Shown: one piece after another, positions 8,438 through 16,797 of the stretch
Position numbering within the stretch: the first letter of the stretch is position 1
How the letters are laid out: every line of letters begins with the position of its first letter
Assembly (NCBI RefSeq): GCF_025770725.1
Contig: NZ_JANZKZ010000001.1
Span: 837,532-901,531 of the forward strand
Source: Sulfurospirillum oryzae
Lineage (GTDB): Bacteria > Campylobacterota > Campylobacteria > Campylobacterales > Sulfurospirillaceae
DNA length: 64,000 bases
Reading direction: 5' to 3'
Made by a program: the position numbers and the translations under genes
The notes under the pieces: model-generated
Told to the model about the DNA's origin: nothing
Databases searched by the model: none
The model's input: the letters and a program-made list of their open reading frames with translations, nothing else

Positions 8438-8914
8438 ATGCAGATGAACATCCTGACGCACAATCATTGGCTGAACAATTATGTTTTAAACAAAGAATTT
8501 AGCTTACTTGCGGGGATTTCATCTAACGCTTACCGCTACTGGAAAAGTGTTGAAGCTGCAAAATTTGATGATGCCCGCGTTGTTTTTTTACGCAAAGAGA
8601 GCATACTTCCCAAGTACAAAGAGATCATCAAGCAATGCACTGACCTTACGGGGATGGTGCAGTCACAAGCCTTTTGCAAATATACGGGTCTTGCCCCTTC
8701 ACATCTTATAGAACACAATAACTCCTGCATCTACAAAGCATTAGAAATCATCGATGTTTGCGATGTCAAATTAGTCAACCTCAAAAGATTTTATGATGAT
8801 TTAAAACTAGACTATAACTATCACATTTACATCGAAAAATGCAAGTACTTCGGCCCTTCACCGTTTGAAAGAAAGATCAATCTTTCCAATGGTATTTGCG
8901 TAGGCTACTACTAA
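8438..8914 (+). CDS. Hypothetical protein
   Basis: 158-residue protein starting one base after the transporter stop, so probably cotranscribed with it. No signal peptide or membrane segment. Five Cys residues and a helical N-terminal half; the stretch LLAGISSNAYRYWKSV could be a helix-turn-helix but I cannot confirm it. A second in-frame ATG at 8444 is an alternative start. Function not recognised. Confidence 0.75.
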   Translation: MQMNILTHNHWLNNYVLNKEFSLLAGISSNAYRYWKSVEAAKFDDARVVFLRKESILPKYKEIIKQCTDLTGMVQSQAFCKYTGLAPSHLIEHNNSCIYKALEIIDVCDVKLVNLKRFYDDLKLDYNYHIYIEKCKYFGPSPFERKINLSNGICVGYY

Positions 8915-8961
8915 ATCTTATAGTCCTCATAAATGCAACACAAATGTCACGTTTCGTCTGA

Positions 8962-8967
8962 TATAAT
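8962..8967 (+). promoter_or_regulatory. -10 of the chemoreceptor gene
   Basis: TATAAT, 28 bases upstream of the AT-rich spacer that leads into a perfect AGGAGG ribosome site (8985-8990) and the ATG at 8996. Confidence 0.6.
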
Positions 8968-8995
8968 CATTCGTATAAAATTTTAGGAGGACCGC

Positions 8996-10072
8996 ATGTT
9001 TGGAGGACGACGTATCGCAGAGTTAGAGAGCGAAAAACAAACGCTCAAAGCAGAGCTTCAAAAGAAGCAACAAGAAATTGATGAACTTCGTTATGCACAA
9101 CAAAATGCAGCGCAAATATCACAAGAAACATCAAATGATTCTACTAAAGAAGAACTTCTCACCATCCTTTTAGGAAGTTATGAAGATGGCATGAGCTTTT
9201 TACAAAACACCATTGAAGAAAGTTTAACCATGCTCAATGAGATCAATACACTCAATGATGCTTCCACACAAGGTGGTCAAAACGTTGAAAAACAAACCAA
9301 AGAGATCTCCACTTCTTTGGAAAAAATTCAAGGACTAACCCAAAATTTTGCACGTGATGTTGAAAACCTCTCGAGCAGCGTTTCAGCCATCAGCGACATT
9401 ATCAATCTTATTAAAGATATTTCCGATCAAACCAACCTTTTAGCCCTCAATGCTGCCATCGAAGCGGCACGCGCTGGTGAACATGGACGTGGGTTTGCGG
9501 TTGTTGCGGATGAAGTTAGAAAGCTTGCTGAACGTACTCAAAAAGCAACACTGGAAGTCGAATCAAATATTAGTATTCTCAAACAGAATACCAACTCTAT
9601 GGCAGATACCAGTGAAACATTCCAGAGTGAATCGCGAACTTCTATGAAAATTTTGGAAGACTTTTATGGGCAAATTAATGCCATGCTTAAAAATTCTATT
9701 AGTATCACCAATAAATGTGAAAACGTTACCAATGAAATTTCCGTTAGCAATGGAAAAATTGACCATATTATGCTCAAACTCAAAGGCTACAACGCCGCTC
9801 TTGGTCGCACAAGAGCCGATATTTTAGGTCACACCGCGTGCCGCTTTGGTAAATGGTTCTCAAGCATTAACCAACGTTTAACACCTACGATTGTCAATGA
9901 AGTTAACAACCAACATATTAATGTCCACGAAGGGCTCAAAAAAGCAATCGACATTTTTGCCAATAACGGCAACCTTCATGAGGGTATTGAGACTTTCCGT
10001 TCTGTAGAGAACTCTAGTAAAGTAGGTTTTGAAAAACTGATAGAAGGATTTAAAGCCATTCGCAAATCGTAA
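8996..10072 (+). CDS. Soluble methyl-accepting chemotaxis protein with C-terminal CZB domain (TlpD-like)
   Basis: 358-residue cytosolic chemoreceptor without membrane segments: an N-terminal coiled coil (residues 5-40), an MCP signalling domain with the hairpin tip [45 protein letters not shown] sequence in the middle, and a C-terminal CZB zinc-binding domain. All four zinc ligands are visible: His in DHIM, Cys in CRFGKW 22 residues later, and HINVH (HxxxH). Layout matches Helicobacter pylori TlpD, which senses oxidants and metabolic state, though this protein is about 75 residues shorter. Monocistronic, with its own promoter and an inverted repeat just after the stop. Confidence 0.9.
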   Translation: MFGGRRIAELESEKQTLKAELQKKQQEIDELRYAQQNAAQISQETSNDSTKEELLTILLGSYEDGMSFLQNTIEESLTMLNEINTLNDASTQGGQNVEKQTKEISTSLEKIQGLTQNFARDVENLSSSVSAISDIINLIKDISDQTNLLALNAAIEAARAGEHGRGFAVVADEVRKLAERTQKATLEVESNISILKQNTNSMADTSETFQSESRTSMKILEDFYGQINAMLKNSISITNKCENVTNEISVSNGKIDHIMLKLKGYNAALGRTRADILGHTACRFGKWFSSINQRLTPTIVNEVNNQHINVHEGLKKAIDIFANNGNLHEGIETFRSVENSSKVGFEKLIEGFKAIRKS

Positions 10073-10080
10073 AGTTAGGT

Positions 10081-10114
10081 GGATTAATGGTTTTACATGT
10101 AAGACCATTAATCC
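10081..10114. repeat. Perfect 11-bp hairpin with a TACATGTA palindrome in its loop
   Basis: GGATTAATGGT (10081-10091) pairs with ACCATTAATCC (10104-10114). The 12-base loop contains TACATGTA (10094-10101). It follows the chemoreceptor stop by 8 bases and has no T-run, so it may act as a factor-assisted terminator or transcript-end stabiliser. Confidence 0.65.
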
Positions 10115-10158
10115 CCAAATAAGCACAAAATCGTTATACTTCCAATCCTATCCAAAAT

Positions 10159-10246
10159 GGGCAGATGGGAGAGTGGTTTAATCCAGTCGCCTGGAACGCG
10201 GCCGTGGGGCAACTCACCGGGGGTTCGAATCCCCCTCTGCCCGCCA
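10159..10246 (+). tRNA. tRNA-Ser (anticodon GGA)
   Basis: Acceptor stem GGGCAGA (10159-10165) pairs with TCTGCCC (10236-10242), followed by discriminator G and an encoded CCA. The anticodon loop CTGGAAC gives anticodon GGA. A long variable arm (class II) precedes the T loop GGTTCGAATCC. It reads UCC and UCU serine codons. Confidence 0.95.
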
Positions 10247-10257
10247 CTTTTCAACGT

Positions 10258-10887
10258 TTACTTCATCTCACTTTTAAGCTTCTCATAGTTTTTACAACCA
10301 AGTAACACATTTCCTTCACAGGCTTTCTTAAAGAGTTCGAGTGCCATTTGTTTATTTTGCATGACACCTTGCCCATCACGGTACATAACGCCTAGATTGA
10401 AACATCCTTTTTCATAGCTTTCATCACACGCTTTCTTAAAAAGCTCGGCTGCTTTGATATAGTCTTTTTGTACACCTTGCGCTTTGTAGTACATGATTCC
10501 TAGATTGTAACAACCTCTTGTATGCCCCGCGTCACATGATTTGTTGAAAAGAATGAAAGATTTTGCATAGTCTTGTTGAACGCCTTCGCCCTTGTCATAC
10601 ATCATGCCAAGGTTGTAACAACCATCTGAAAAACCGCCATCACATGACTTTGTAAAAAGTGCAACAGCTTTTTGATCATTCTTAGGAACACCCAAGCCTG
10701 TATCGTACATATTGGCAAGATTATAGCAAGCTTCTACATTGCCACTTTCGCATGCGCTTTGAAAAGACAAAGCCGCGTTATTATAGTCACCCTTTTCATA
10801 CGCAGACAATCCATTCATAAGGTCATCCGCATACGATATTTGAGTGCCTAGTGCTAAAATAAATAAGAGTTGTAAAAATTTTTTCAT
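10258..10887 (-). CDS. Cysteine-rich Sel1-repeat periplasmic protein (Hcp-like)
   Basis: 209 residues with a signal peptide (MKKFLQLLFILALGTQISYA) followed by about five Sel1/TPR-like repeats of 36 residues. Each repeat has a C-x7-C pair (for example CDGGFSDGC, CDAGHTRGC, CDESYEKGC), the arrangement of Helicobacter cysteine-rich proteins, where the pair forms a disulfide. Probably a periplasmic or secreted scaffold; the binding partner is unknown. It converges on tRNA-Ser with only 11 bases between. The upstream lipoprotein gene reads in the same direction with a 39-base gap. Confidence 0.9.
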   Translation of the reverse strand: MKKFLQLLFILALGTQISYADDLMNGLSAYEKGDYNNAALSFQSACESGNVEACYNLANMYDTGLGVPKNDQKAVALFTKSCDGGFSDGCYNLGMMYDKGEGVQQDYAKSFILFNKSCDAGHTRGCYNLGIMYYKAQGVQKDYIKAAELFKKACDESYEKGCFNLGVMYRDGQGVMQNKQMALELFKKACEGNVLLGCKNYEKLKSEMK

Positions 10888-10926
10888 GTAAAACTCCTTG
10901 TTAGAATTTACATAAAGTACAAATGG

Positions 10927-11604
10927 TTATTTATACTTTCCATTGTAGGTGATTTCATTGAATATCAATTCTTCAATCAATTCAGGAAACAATCGAATGG
11001 ATAAAAAAAGTGCTACATTTTTGGCAATAGAAAGAGGGGTATTGGCATTTGAAATAGAATCTGTTAAAAACTCTTGATCACTCTTGCTAAAACGCTTAAT
11101 CGAGTAGATAAAATCTTTAACGTTCTCTTTAGCACTTGGATCTGTTGCACTTTTTCTAAAATCTGCCTGTAATGTTTCAAGATTCCATATTGTTGTTGAA
11201 AATAGAGTTCCAATACTTTTATTGGAAAGAAAATCTCCAAATGCTAATTTTGTATCAAAATCGATGATAAGCTTAGGCTTTCCATCGCCGATAAAATAGA
11301 TATTTTCTCTTATGATCGTTCCACCATAATTATTCTTTCCTTCGAAAGAGTGGGCTATAAAAATAACTTTTTTATTGATACGTTCCGACACACGATCGCC
11401 ACTTTGCAGTTTTTTCCATGAAACTTCTTGATAAGACTTAGGATCATTGATATTCTTTAAAACATCTTCCTTGATAGCATTTTTAATCCCAGTATCAATG
11501 TTTGGTGTCTCAAGTCCTGAGGCATTTTTTTTCTCTTCATCTCTGCTTGTACAGCCAGTGAGAATGAGTAAAGCCATCATGAACATCATCATATTTCGTA
11601 GCAT
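10927..11604 (-). CDS. Hypothetical lipoprotein
   Basis: 225 residues with a lipoprotein signal: hydrophobic MMMFMMALLILTGC, lipobox LTGC with Cys about 18. The mature part has no motif I recognise; it alternates beta-type segments (EGKNNYGGTIIRENIYFIG, KPKLIIDFDTKLAFGDF) and a helical C-terminus. The SISNANTPLSIAKNVALFLSIRL stretch is moderately hydrophobic. Upstream of, and possibly cotranscribed with, the Sel1 protein. Confidence 0.75.
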   Translation of the reverse strand: MLRNMMMFMMALLILTGCTSRDEEKKNASGLETPNIDTGIKNAIKEDVLKNINDPKSYQEVSWKKLQSGDRVSERINKKVIFIAHSFEGKNNYGGTIIRENIYFIGDGKPKLIIDFDTKLAFGDFLSNKSIGTLFSTTIWNLETLQADFRKSATDPSAKENVKDFIYSIKRFSKSDQEFLTDSISNANTPLSIAKNVALFLSIRLFPELIEELIFNEITYNGKYK

Positions 11605-11714
11605 ATCAACACTCCTTTTTTAGGCATAGCTTCATTGATAGACTCATTGTATAACGGTAAAACTTAAACCATTAAAAACTTAAATGTTTAGGTGAAGGAA
11701 ATCTTTACATGTAA

Positions 11715-11738
11715 AAGTGACAGAAAACTCTGCCACTT
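11715..11738 (-). terminator. Terminator of leuCD-type operon
   Basis: AAGTGACAGA (11715-11724) pairs with TCTGCCACTT (11729-11738) across a 4-base loop with one G-U. On the minus strand it lies 4 bases past the leuD stop and runs into TTTACATGTAAA (11704-11715), which supplies a short T-run. Confidence 0.65.
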
Positions 11739-11742
11739 CGTA

Positions 11743-12252
11743 TTAGACGTTATTCTCAGCTTCCAGCTGGTGTCTGATGAGAGATTTTATACCACCATTT
11801 TCTAAGATGTTTAGTACATACTCAGACATAGGCTCAACCGTTGCTATCAGTTCTCTTTCGCGACGAATGGTGCCACTTTGAAGATCAAGGCTTAGAGTAT
11901 CATTCGCTTGAATCAGCTTTGAGATGTTAGGACAGATGATAAGAGGAAGCCCTAGATTGATCGCATTGCGGTAGAAGATGCGCGCAAAGGACTCTGCGAT
12001 GATAGCACCCACGCCCACAGCTTTTAGGGTAATAGCGGCATGTTCGCGACTGCTACCACACCCAAAGTTTGTTCCTGCAACGATAAAATCACCTTTTTTA
12101 ACTTTTTTAGTAAAGTCAGGATCAGACCCAAACATCGCGTATTTGGCAACATCTTCCACATCAGTAAACTCCACAAAACGCCCCGGATAAATCTGGTCAG
12201 TATCGACATTATTGCCAAACACAAAAGCATTTCCACTTAACAATTTTTGCAT
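11743..12252 (-). CDS. leuD: 3-isopropylmalate dehydratase small subunit (LeuD family)
   Basis: 169-residue swivelling subunit of an aconitase-superfamily hydro-lyase; with LeuC it isomerises 2-isopropylmalate to 3-isopropylmalate in leucine synthesis. Visible: VFGNNVDTDQIYPGRF at the N-terminus, and GTNFGCGSSREHAAITLKAVG, the substrate-binding Ser-Arg loop. Follows leuC by 10 bases. Length (about 165) fits the short LeuD/HacB class, so a homoaconitase or dimethylmalate dehydratase role cannot be excluded from sequence alone. Confidence 0.88.
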   Translation of the reverse strand: MQKLLSGNAFVFGNNVDTDQIYPGRFVEFTDVEDVAKYAMFGSDPDFTKKVKKGDFIVAGTNFGCGSSREHAAITLKAVGVGAIIAESFARIFYRNAINLGLPLIICPNISKLIQANDTLSLDLQSGTIRRERELIATVEPMSEYVLNILENGGIKSLIRHQLEAENNV

Positions 12253-12262
12253 CTTTTATCCT

Positions 12263-13513
12263 TTACATGTAAAGAGTAGAATCAACGATCTCACCCATCA
12301 AAGCCGCGGCTGCAACGGCGGCAGGTGAGCCTAGAAAAATCTCCGCTTTGGTATCGCCCATGCGCCCAGGGAAATTGCGGTTAGTCGTCGTGATGCACGT
12401 CTCACCCGAGGCGATCATCCCCTCATGCGTTCCCAAACAAGCGGCACATCCAGGGGTTACAAAGGTTGCACCTGCTTCTACCAGTGTTTTTACATATCCT
12501 TTTTCCATTGCTTCGAGTAAAACGCCTTTAGAAGCGGGAACGATGACAAACCGTGTGCGAGATGCCACTTTTTTGCCGTGAAGAATATGTGCGGCAATAC
12601 CAATGTCTTCAGCCCGCCCACCCGTACACGAACCCAAATAGGCTTGGTCGATGTGACGACCGATAAATTGGCTTAGATCGTAGACATTATCCACACTTGA
12701 TGGAGCGGCAAGTTGTGGTTTGAGTTTGCTCACATCAAACGTGACTTCATCGGCATATTCAAAGTCAGCATCGGTATGGTATATTTCATAAGGACGCGTC
12801 ACTTTCTCTTTCAAAAATGCCATCGTAATCTCATCAGGCTGAATGTAACTGGCTTTTGCACCCATTTCGGTACTCATATTGCACAGCGCCATACGCTCGG
12901 AAATGCTTAAATGAGGAAGCATAGAGCCGCCAAATTCAACTGCTTTATACACGGCATAATCCGCTCCAAGTGCGCCAATCGCATGCAAGATAGCATCTTT
13001 GGCATACACACCTTTGGGTAGTTTGCCCTCAAAGTTGATTTTGATAATAGGAGGAACCCTAAACCAAAGCTTTCCTGTCGCTAAAATAATCGCCAGATCC
13101 GTCGCACCCACACCTGTTCCAAACGCACCAAAAGCGCCATGCGTCGTCGTATGTGAGTCGGTGATAACCACGATTTCACCCGGATACGCCAAACCTTTGT
13201 CGGCTAAAACTTGATGGCACACCCCTTGGTCAATATCCATCAAAAGATCAATGCCTTGATCCCAGCAAAACTCTCTAAATTGCTTTTGATTTGAAGCCTG
13301 AGTGATGGTGGAAGCTGGGGCATAATGATCTAAAAACATAATCACACGGCTTGGATCATGCACCCTTTTGCCACCCATCTCAAAAAAAGAGCGCAAGGTT
13401 TGGAGATAAAGATCGTTAATTCCCGCCATATCGACTTCACAGTTGATAATCTCGCCTGTTTTGACGCTTGCTTTGCCTGCTTTTTTCGCTAATAATTTTT
13501 CAATCGCATGCAT
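12263..13513 (-). CDS. leuC: 3-isopropylmalate dehydratase large subunit (LeuC family)
   Basis: 416-residue catalytic subunit carrying a [4Fe-4S] cluster. The three cluster Cys are in GSCTGGR and in GCAACLG (CxxC). DSHTTTHGAFGAFGTGVGATD is the family signature. The last codons and the stop (LYM-stop) are made by a TTTACATGTAAA palindrome at 12262-12273. It is divergent from a GntR-type regulator across 138 bases, which suggests substrate- or product-dependent control. The 416-residue form is the archaeal-type LeuC rather than the 466-residue enterobacterial one. Confidence 0.88.
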   Translation of the reverse strand: MHAIEKLLAKKAGKASVKTGEIINCEVDMAGINDLYLQTLRSFFEMGGKRVHDPSRVIMFLDHYAPASTITQASNQKQFREFCWDQGIDLLMDIDQGVCHQVLADKGLAYPGEIVVITDSHTTTHGAFGAFGTGVGATDLAIILATGKLWFRVPPIIKINFEGKLPKGVYAKDAILHAIGALGADYAVYKAVEFGGSMLPHLSISERMALCNMSTEMGAKASYIQPDEITMAFLKEKVTRPYEIYHTDADFEYADEVTFDVSKLKPQLAAPSSVDNVYDLSQFIGRHIDQAYLGSCTGGRAEDIGIAAHILHGKKVASRTRFVIVPASKGVLLEAMEKGYVKTLVEAGATFVTPGCAACLGTHEGMIASGETCITTTNRNFPGRMGDTKAEIFLGSPAAVAAAALMGEIVDSTLYM

Positions 13514-13585
13514 ATTAAATCCTTTTAGCCTTTATCTTTTTACATGTAATTCCCAAAAAGCTTTACATGTAAAAAGAAAATCTCA

Positions 13586-13620
13586 CTTTTCTTGAAAAGA
13601 TAGCCTTGTCATGCTATACT
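13586..13620 (+). promoter_or_regulatory. gntR promoter with overlapping palindrome
   Basis: TTGAAA (13592-13597), 17 bases, TATACT (13615-13620) precede the regulator start at 13652. The -35 sits inside the near-palindrome CTTTTCTTGAAAAG (13586-13599), a candidate autoregulatory operator that could also act on the divergent leuCD. Confidence 0.6.
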
Positions 13621-13651
13621 TAAATAAATATAGAATTATAAAGAGCATTTT

Positions 13652-14305
13652 ATGATCAATCTTAAAAAAATACAAATGTTACCCGCGCGTGAACAGGTAG
13701 CCTCTATACTACGCTCTTCGATCCTTTCTGGAGGCATCAGTAAAGGTCAGTCCATCACGCTTGATAGCGTTGGCGAACAAGTCGGTATGTCTCGCACACC
13801 CGTACGTGAAGCATTCCAAATCCTTGCCAACGAAGGACTTTTAGAGCTTCGTCAAAACCGTTGCGCCATCGTTAAAGGCATTTCTGTTGAAGCGATCAAA
13901 GACCACTACGAAATACGTGTCTTACTCGAAACCGAAGCACTTCGTAGAGCATGTAAAAACATGACCGACGAAACACTCAAAGCAATCCAAAATGTCAACA
14001 AACAAGGTCAGCGAGCAAAAGATGCCGGCGACACCGAAGCCTATAACCTTGCCAACCAAGCGTTTCACATGACTATTTGGGAAGCCGCCGATAGCGAAAA
14101 ACTCAAATCATTCCTCTCTTTGCTTTGGAATGGTTTGTCAATGAACCGCTTAGTAACAGCGCAAGAGTACGCAGGCATTTCACTTGCAGATCATAATAAA
14201 ATTGTTGAGCAACTAACTCAAAAAGACTATGAAGGTGCATGTGAAACGATGCGTGAACACATCATTTACAGTATGAACAGTACACTTTCCAACTTCAAAG
14301 ATTAA
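13652..14305 (+). CDS. GntR/FadR-family transcriptional regulator
   Basis: 217 residues: N-terminal winged helix-turn-helix (about 10-75; VGEQVGMSRTPVREAFQILANEGLL is the recognition region) and a C-terminal all-helical FCD ligand domain. The FCD domain shows the usual acid/His metal-ligand residues in NLANQAFHMTIWEAA, SLADHNKIV and MREHI. FCD members bind small carboxylates. Divergent from leuCD, so the ligand is plausibly a carboxylate of that pathway. A terminator follows at 14312. Confidence 0.9.
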   Translation: MINLKKIQMLPAREQVASILRSSILSGGISKGQSITLDSVGEQVGMSRTPVREAFQILANEGLLELRQNRCAIVKGISVEAIKDHYEIRVLLETEALRRACKNMTDETLKAIQNVNKQGQRAKDAGDTEAYNLANQAFHMTIWEAADSEKLKSFLSLLWNGLSMNRLVTAQEYAGISLADHNKIVEQLTQKDYEGACETMREHIIYSMNSTLSNFKD

Positions 14306-14311
14306 TCTTCC

Positions 14312-14336
14312 AAGGCGCCTTTAAAAGCGCCTTTTC
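14312..14336 (+). terminator. Intrinsic terminator of the GntR gene
   Basis: AAGGCGC (14312-14318) pairs with GCGCCTT (14327-14333) around an 8-base loop, followed by a short T-run. Confidence 0.8.
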
Positions 14337-14412
14337 ACTTTTTCTAACTCTTTTCAATCGTCGTAAACAAAATGATTCATTACCTTAAAGAGGTACTTTG
14401 TTTATCCAAATG

Positions 14413-14439
14413 TGATATGTGATAAAATATCACATATCA
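14413..14439. promoter_or_regulatory. Perfect 27-bp palindrome upstream of the Bcr/CflA exporter
   Basis: TGATATGTGAT (14413-14423) and ATCACATATCA (14429-14439) form a perfect 11-base dyad around AAAAT, 113 bases before the exporter's -10. There is no T-run, so it is not a classical terminator. The core TGTGA-N7-TCACA resembles a Crp site but has one base too many between the arms. Regulator unknown. Confidence 0.6.
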
Positions 14440-14551
14440 ATTGTAGGCTATGGTGGCTTAAAAAGTTCTAAGAAATAAAACTACTCAAATACTCTGCCAA
14501 ATTTCTTTACATGTAACGCTTGGCATTAACATAAAATTTAAACTTTTGCCC

Positions 14552-14557
14552 TATAAT
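14552..14557 (+). promoter_or_regulatory. -10 of the Bcr/CflA exporter
   Basis: TATAAT, 29 bases before the ATG at 14587. Because transcription would begin just after it, the in-frame TTG at 14557 cannot be the translation start. Confidence 0.65.
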
Positions 14558-14586
14558 TGCGCCACACTATATTAAAGAGAATTTTT

Positions 14587-15771
14587 ATGTCCCAAGCACT
14601 AACTGAGCGACAAATCGTCTTAACGCTCGCATCTTTATCAGCGATTACTCCTTTGGCAATCGATATGTATCTACCCTCATTTCCCGCCATCTCAACGGAT
14701 CTTCAAACCTCCATTCCCAATGTTGAATTTAGCCTCAGCCTCTACTTTTTTGGTATGGCAATGGGTCAACTCTTCGGAGGTCCCATTTCGGATGCGTATG
14801 GCAGACGCCCGATGGTTATTATTGGACTTACTGTCTTTGGGTTGAGTAGTTTTTTACTCTCTATCACCAACCAAATTGAAATGTTTTGGCTTTTGCGCGC
14901 ACTTCAATCATTTGGAGGAGGCATCGCCACGGTCAATGTTTCGGCCACTGTTCGCGATATGTTTGAAGGCAAAGAGAGTGCGCGCATTTTTTCACTCATC
15001 GGTATGGTCATGCTTATGGCTCCTCTTTTGGCACCAACGCTTGGCTCTTTGGTACTTAAATTTTTTGAGTGGGAAGTTATCTTTATCATTCTAGGACTCT
15101 ACACTTTTTTTGCAATGGGCTTTTATCTTTTTCGTTTTCCATCCGTCAAGCAAAAGCGCGCAAAAATAACGCCGATTCAAAACTATAAAATGGTTCTTTC
15201 GCACAAACAAGCAATGGTTTTTATCGTTTCTCAGATTTTATGCACTTCGGGAATGTACACGTACATCACCTCGTCTTCGTTTATATACATGGAACACTTT
15301 CATTTGAGCGCTGGCAAATTTGCACTCTTTTTTGGAGCAAGTGTTTTAATGCTGATGGCATTTGGACGTCTCAATGCGTGGCTTGTAAAACACAAAGAGC
15401 CTTTGAGTCTGCTTCGTTTTGGTCTTAATGCTCAAGCGATTATTGGTATTTTACTTTTTCTCTGCCAAGAGAGTTCGGTTTATGTTATTTTTCCGCTTAT
15501 TGGACTTTACATTGGCTCGCTTGGTTTTGTATTTTCTAATTCAGTTTCACTCACGCTTGAATTTTTCCCTACCATTAGTGCCTCAGCCAATGCAATCATC
15601 GGCGTCTTACAATACAGCGTTGGTGCATTTATGGGCTTTATCGCGAGCTCGCTTCACGATGGTACTCTTTTCCCCATTACAGGTGTTATGATGGGGGTAA
15701 GTCTCTGCGGAACAATACTTTTGATGTTAGGAAGTAGGGGGTATATTCCCCATCATGGAAGGCAAAGCTAA
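14587..15771 (+). CDS. Bcr/CflA-type multidrug efflux MFS transporter
   Basis: 394 residues, 12 predicted membrane helices, drug:H+ antiporter-1 (12-spanner) family. Typical features: ITPLAIDMYLPSFPAI in helix 1, motif A GPISDAYGRRP in loop 2-3, and RALQSFGGGIATVNVSATVRDMF in helix 4. Start chosen at ATG 14587 (AAAGAGA ribosome site) because the -10 overlaps the earlier in-frame TTG. The 3' end overlaps the convergent mutY by 45 bases. Drug specificity cannot be inferred. Confidence 0.88.
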   Translation: MSQALTERQIVLTLASLSAITPLAIDMYLPSFPAISTDLQTSIPNVEFSLSLYFFGMAMGQLFGGPISDAYGRRPMVIIGLTVFGLSSFLLSITNQIEMFWLLRALQSFGGGIATVNVSATVRDMFEGKESARIFSLIGMVMLMAPLLAPTLGSLVLKFFEWEVIFIILGLYTFFAMGFYLFRFPSVKQKRAKITPIQNYKMVLSHKQAMVFIVSQILCTSGMYTYITSSSFIYMEHFHLSAGKFALFFGASVLMLMAFGRLNAWLVKHKEPLSLLRFGLNAQAIIGILLFLCQESSVYVIFPLIGLYIGSLGFVFSNSVSLTLEFFPTISASANAIIGVLQYSVGAFMGFIASSLHDGTLFPITGVMMGVSLCGTILLMLGSRGYIPHHGRQS

Positions 15772-16698
15772 AATCTTTTTATCGACACTTGAAAGTGCTA
15801 ACGTCTCAATTTGCTCACGCGTAAAGTAGCCATCTACTTTTACATGTAATGATTCACACCTAAAAGCTTCTAGTTCCAATTTAAAATGGCTATAGGTGTG
15901 AGTGACACTCCCTAGACTTTTAGCATCTTTGGGAAGTTCACCCGCTTGTACAAAACCCCAAAGTCCATGAAGAAGTCTCTCTTTTCGTTGAACAAGCCCC
16001 AGCTTTCCCTCGTTATAAACAACCAAAGCAAACCGTTTTTTCGTTGGGACTTTGGCTTTTTTAAGAGCCTTTGGGTAGTTTTCAGGCGCAGTTTTACCTT
16101 TACATGTAAGAGACAACGGACACTCTTTACATATAGGATTTTTTGGCGTACAGATGAGTGAGCCTATGTCCATCATCGCTTGATTGTGCTCGTAAGGATG
16201 CTTTACATGTAAGAATTCCCATGCCTTTGCCCAAAGCATCTTTTCATCTTTGACACTAAGAGCAAAGTAGCGACACAACACGCGCTTTACATTGGCATCC
16301 AAAATGGGAAGAGCGTGTCTGTAAGCAAAGACACAAATAGCGTGCGCTGTGCTCTTTCCAATGCCTTTAAGCCCGCCTAACTCTTCAGGACTACGTGGCA
16401 AAACACCTTTACATGTAAAAGCGGTATGGTGAAGATTTTTAGCTCTTGTGTAGTATCCAAGCCCTTCCCACATTTTTAAAACATCATCTAAGGACGCATC
16501 AGCCACACTTTGAAGTGTGGGAAATCGCTCTAAAAAAGGAAAGTAAAAACGCTCCAAAACGGTTTTAACTTGAGTTTGTTGTAGCATTATTTCGCTGAGG
16601 TATATTTTGTACGCATCATCCGTTTGCCGCCAAGGAAGATCATGCCGACCGTTTTTTTGATACCAATCTAAAAGTGATTTATGAGCTTCATTGTGCAT
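15727..16698 (-). CDS. mutY: A/G-specific adenine DNA glycosylase
   Basis: Removes adenine mispaired with 8-oxoguanine. 323 residues: the DLPWRQTDDAYKIYLSEIMLQQTQV start, the helix-hairpin-helix LGGLKGIGKSTA, the catalytic Asp in ILDANVKRVLCR, and the iron-sulfur loop Cx6Cx2Cx5C (CTPKNPICKECPLSLTC). The C-terminal NUDIX-like domain reads the 8-oxoG. The gene contains four TACATGTA palindromes (15841, 16101, 16204, 16410), giving LHVK and FTCK/LTCK peptides. Its upstream edge is the boundary of the restriction-modification island. Confidence 0.93.
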   Translation of the reverse strand: MHNEAHKSLLDWYQKNGRHDLPWRQTDDAYKIYLSEIMLQQTQVKTVLERFYFPFLERFPTLQSVADASLDDVLKMWEGLGYYTRAKNLHHTAFTCKGVLPRSPEELGGLKGIGKSTAHAICVFAYRHALPILDANVKRVLCRYFALSVKDEKMLWAKAWEFLHVKHPYEHNQAMMDIGSLICTPKNPICKECPLSLTCKGKTAPENYPKALKKAKVPTKKRFALVVYNEGKLGLVQRKERLLHGLWGFVQAGELPKDAKSLGSVTHTYSHFKLELEAFRCESLHVKVDGYFTREQIETLALSSVDKKILALPSMMGNIPPTS

Positions 16699-16797
16699 AA
16701 GATATTGTATCCAAACCTCATTTTATAAAATAAAAGTAGTAATATAATTGGCAAAAAATTTCCGCTATAATTTTACAATTTTTATTAGGACATAATT

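Noticed and set aside
10159..10246. tRNA-Ser as an integration site for an adjacent island
   Set aside because: Flanking genes look native and no duplicated 3' end of the tRNA was found nearby.
14418..14434. Crp binding site
   Set aside because: The arms TGTGA and TCACA are 7 bases apart, not 6, and they are part of a longer perfect dyad.
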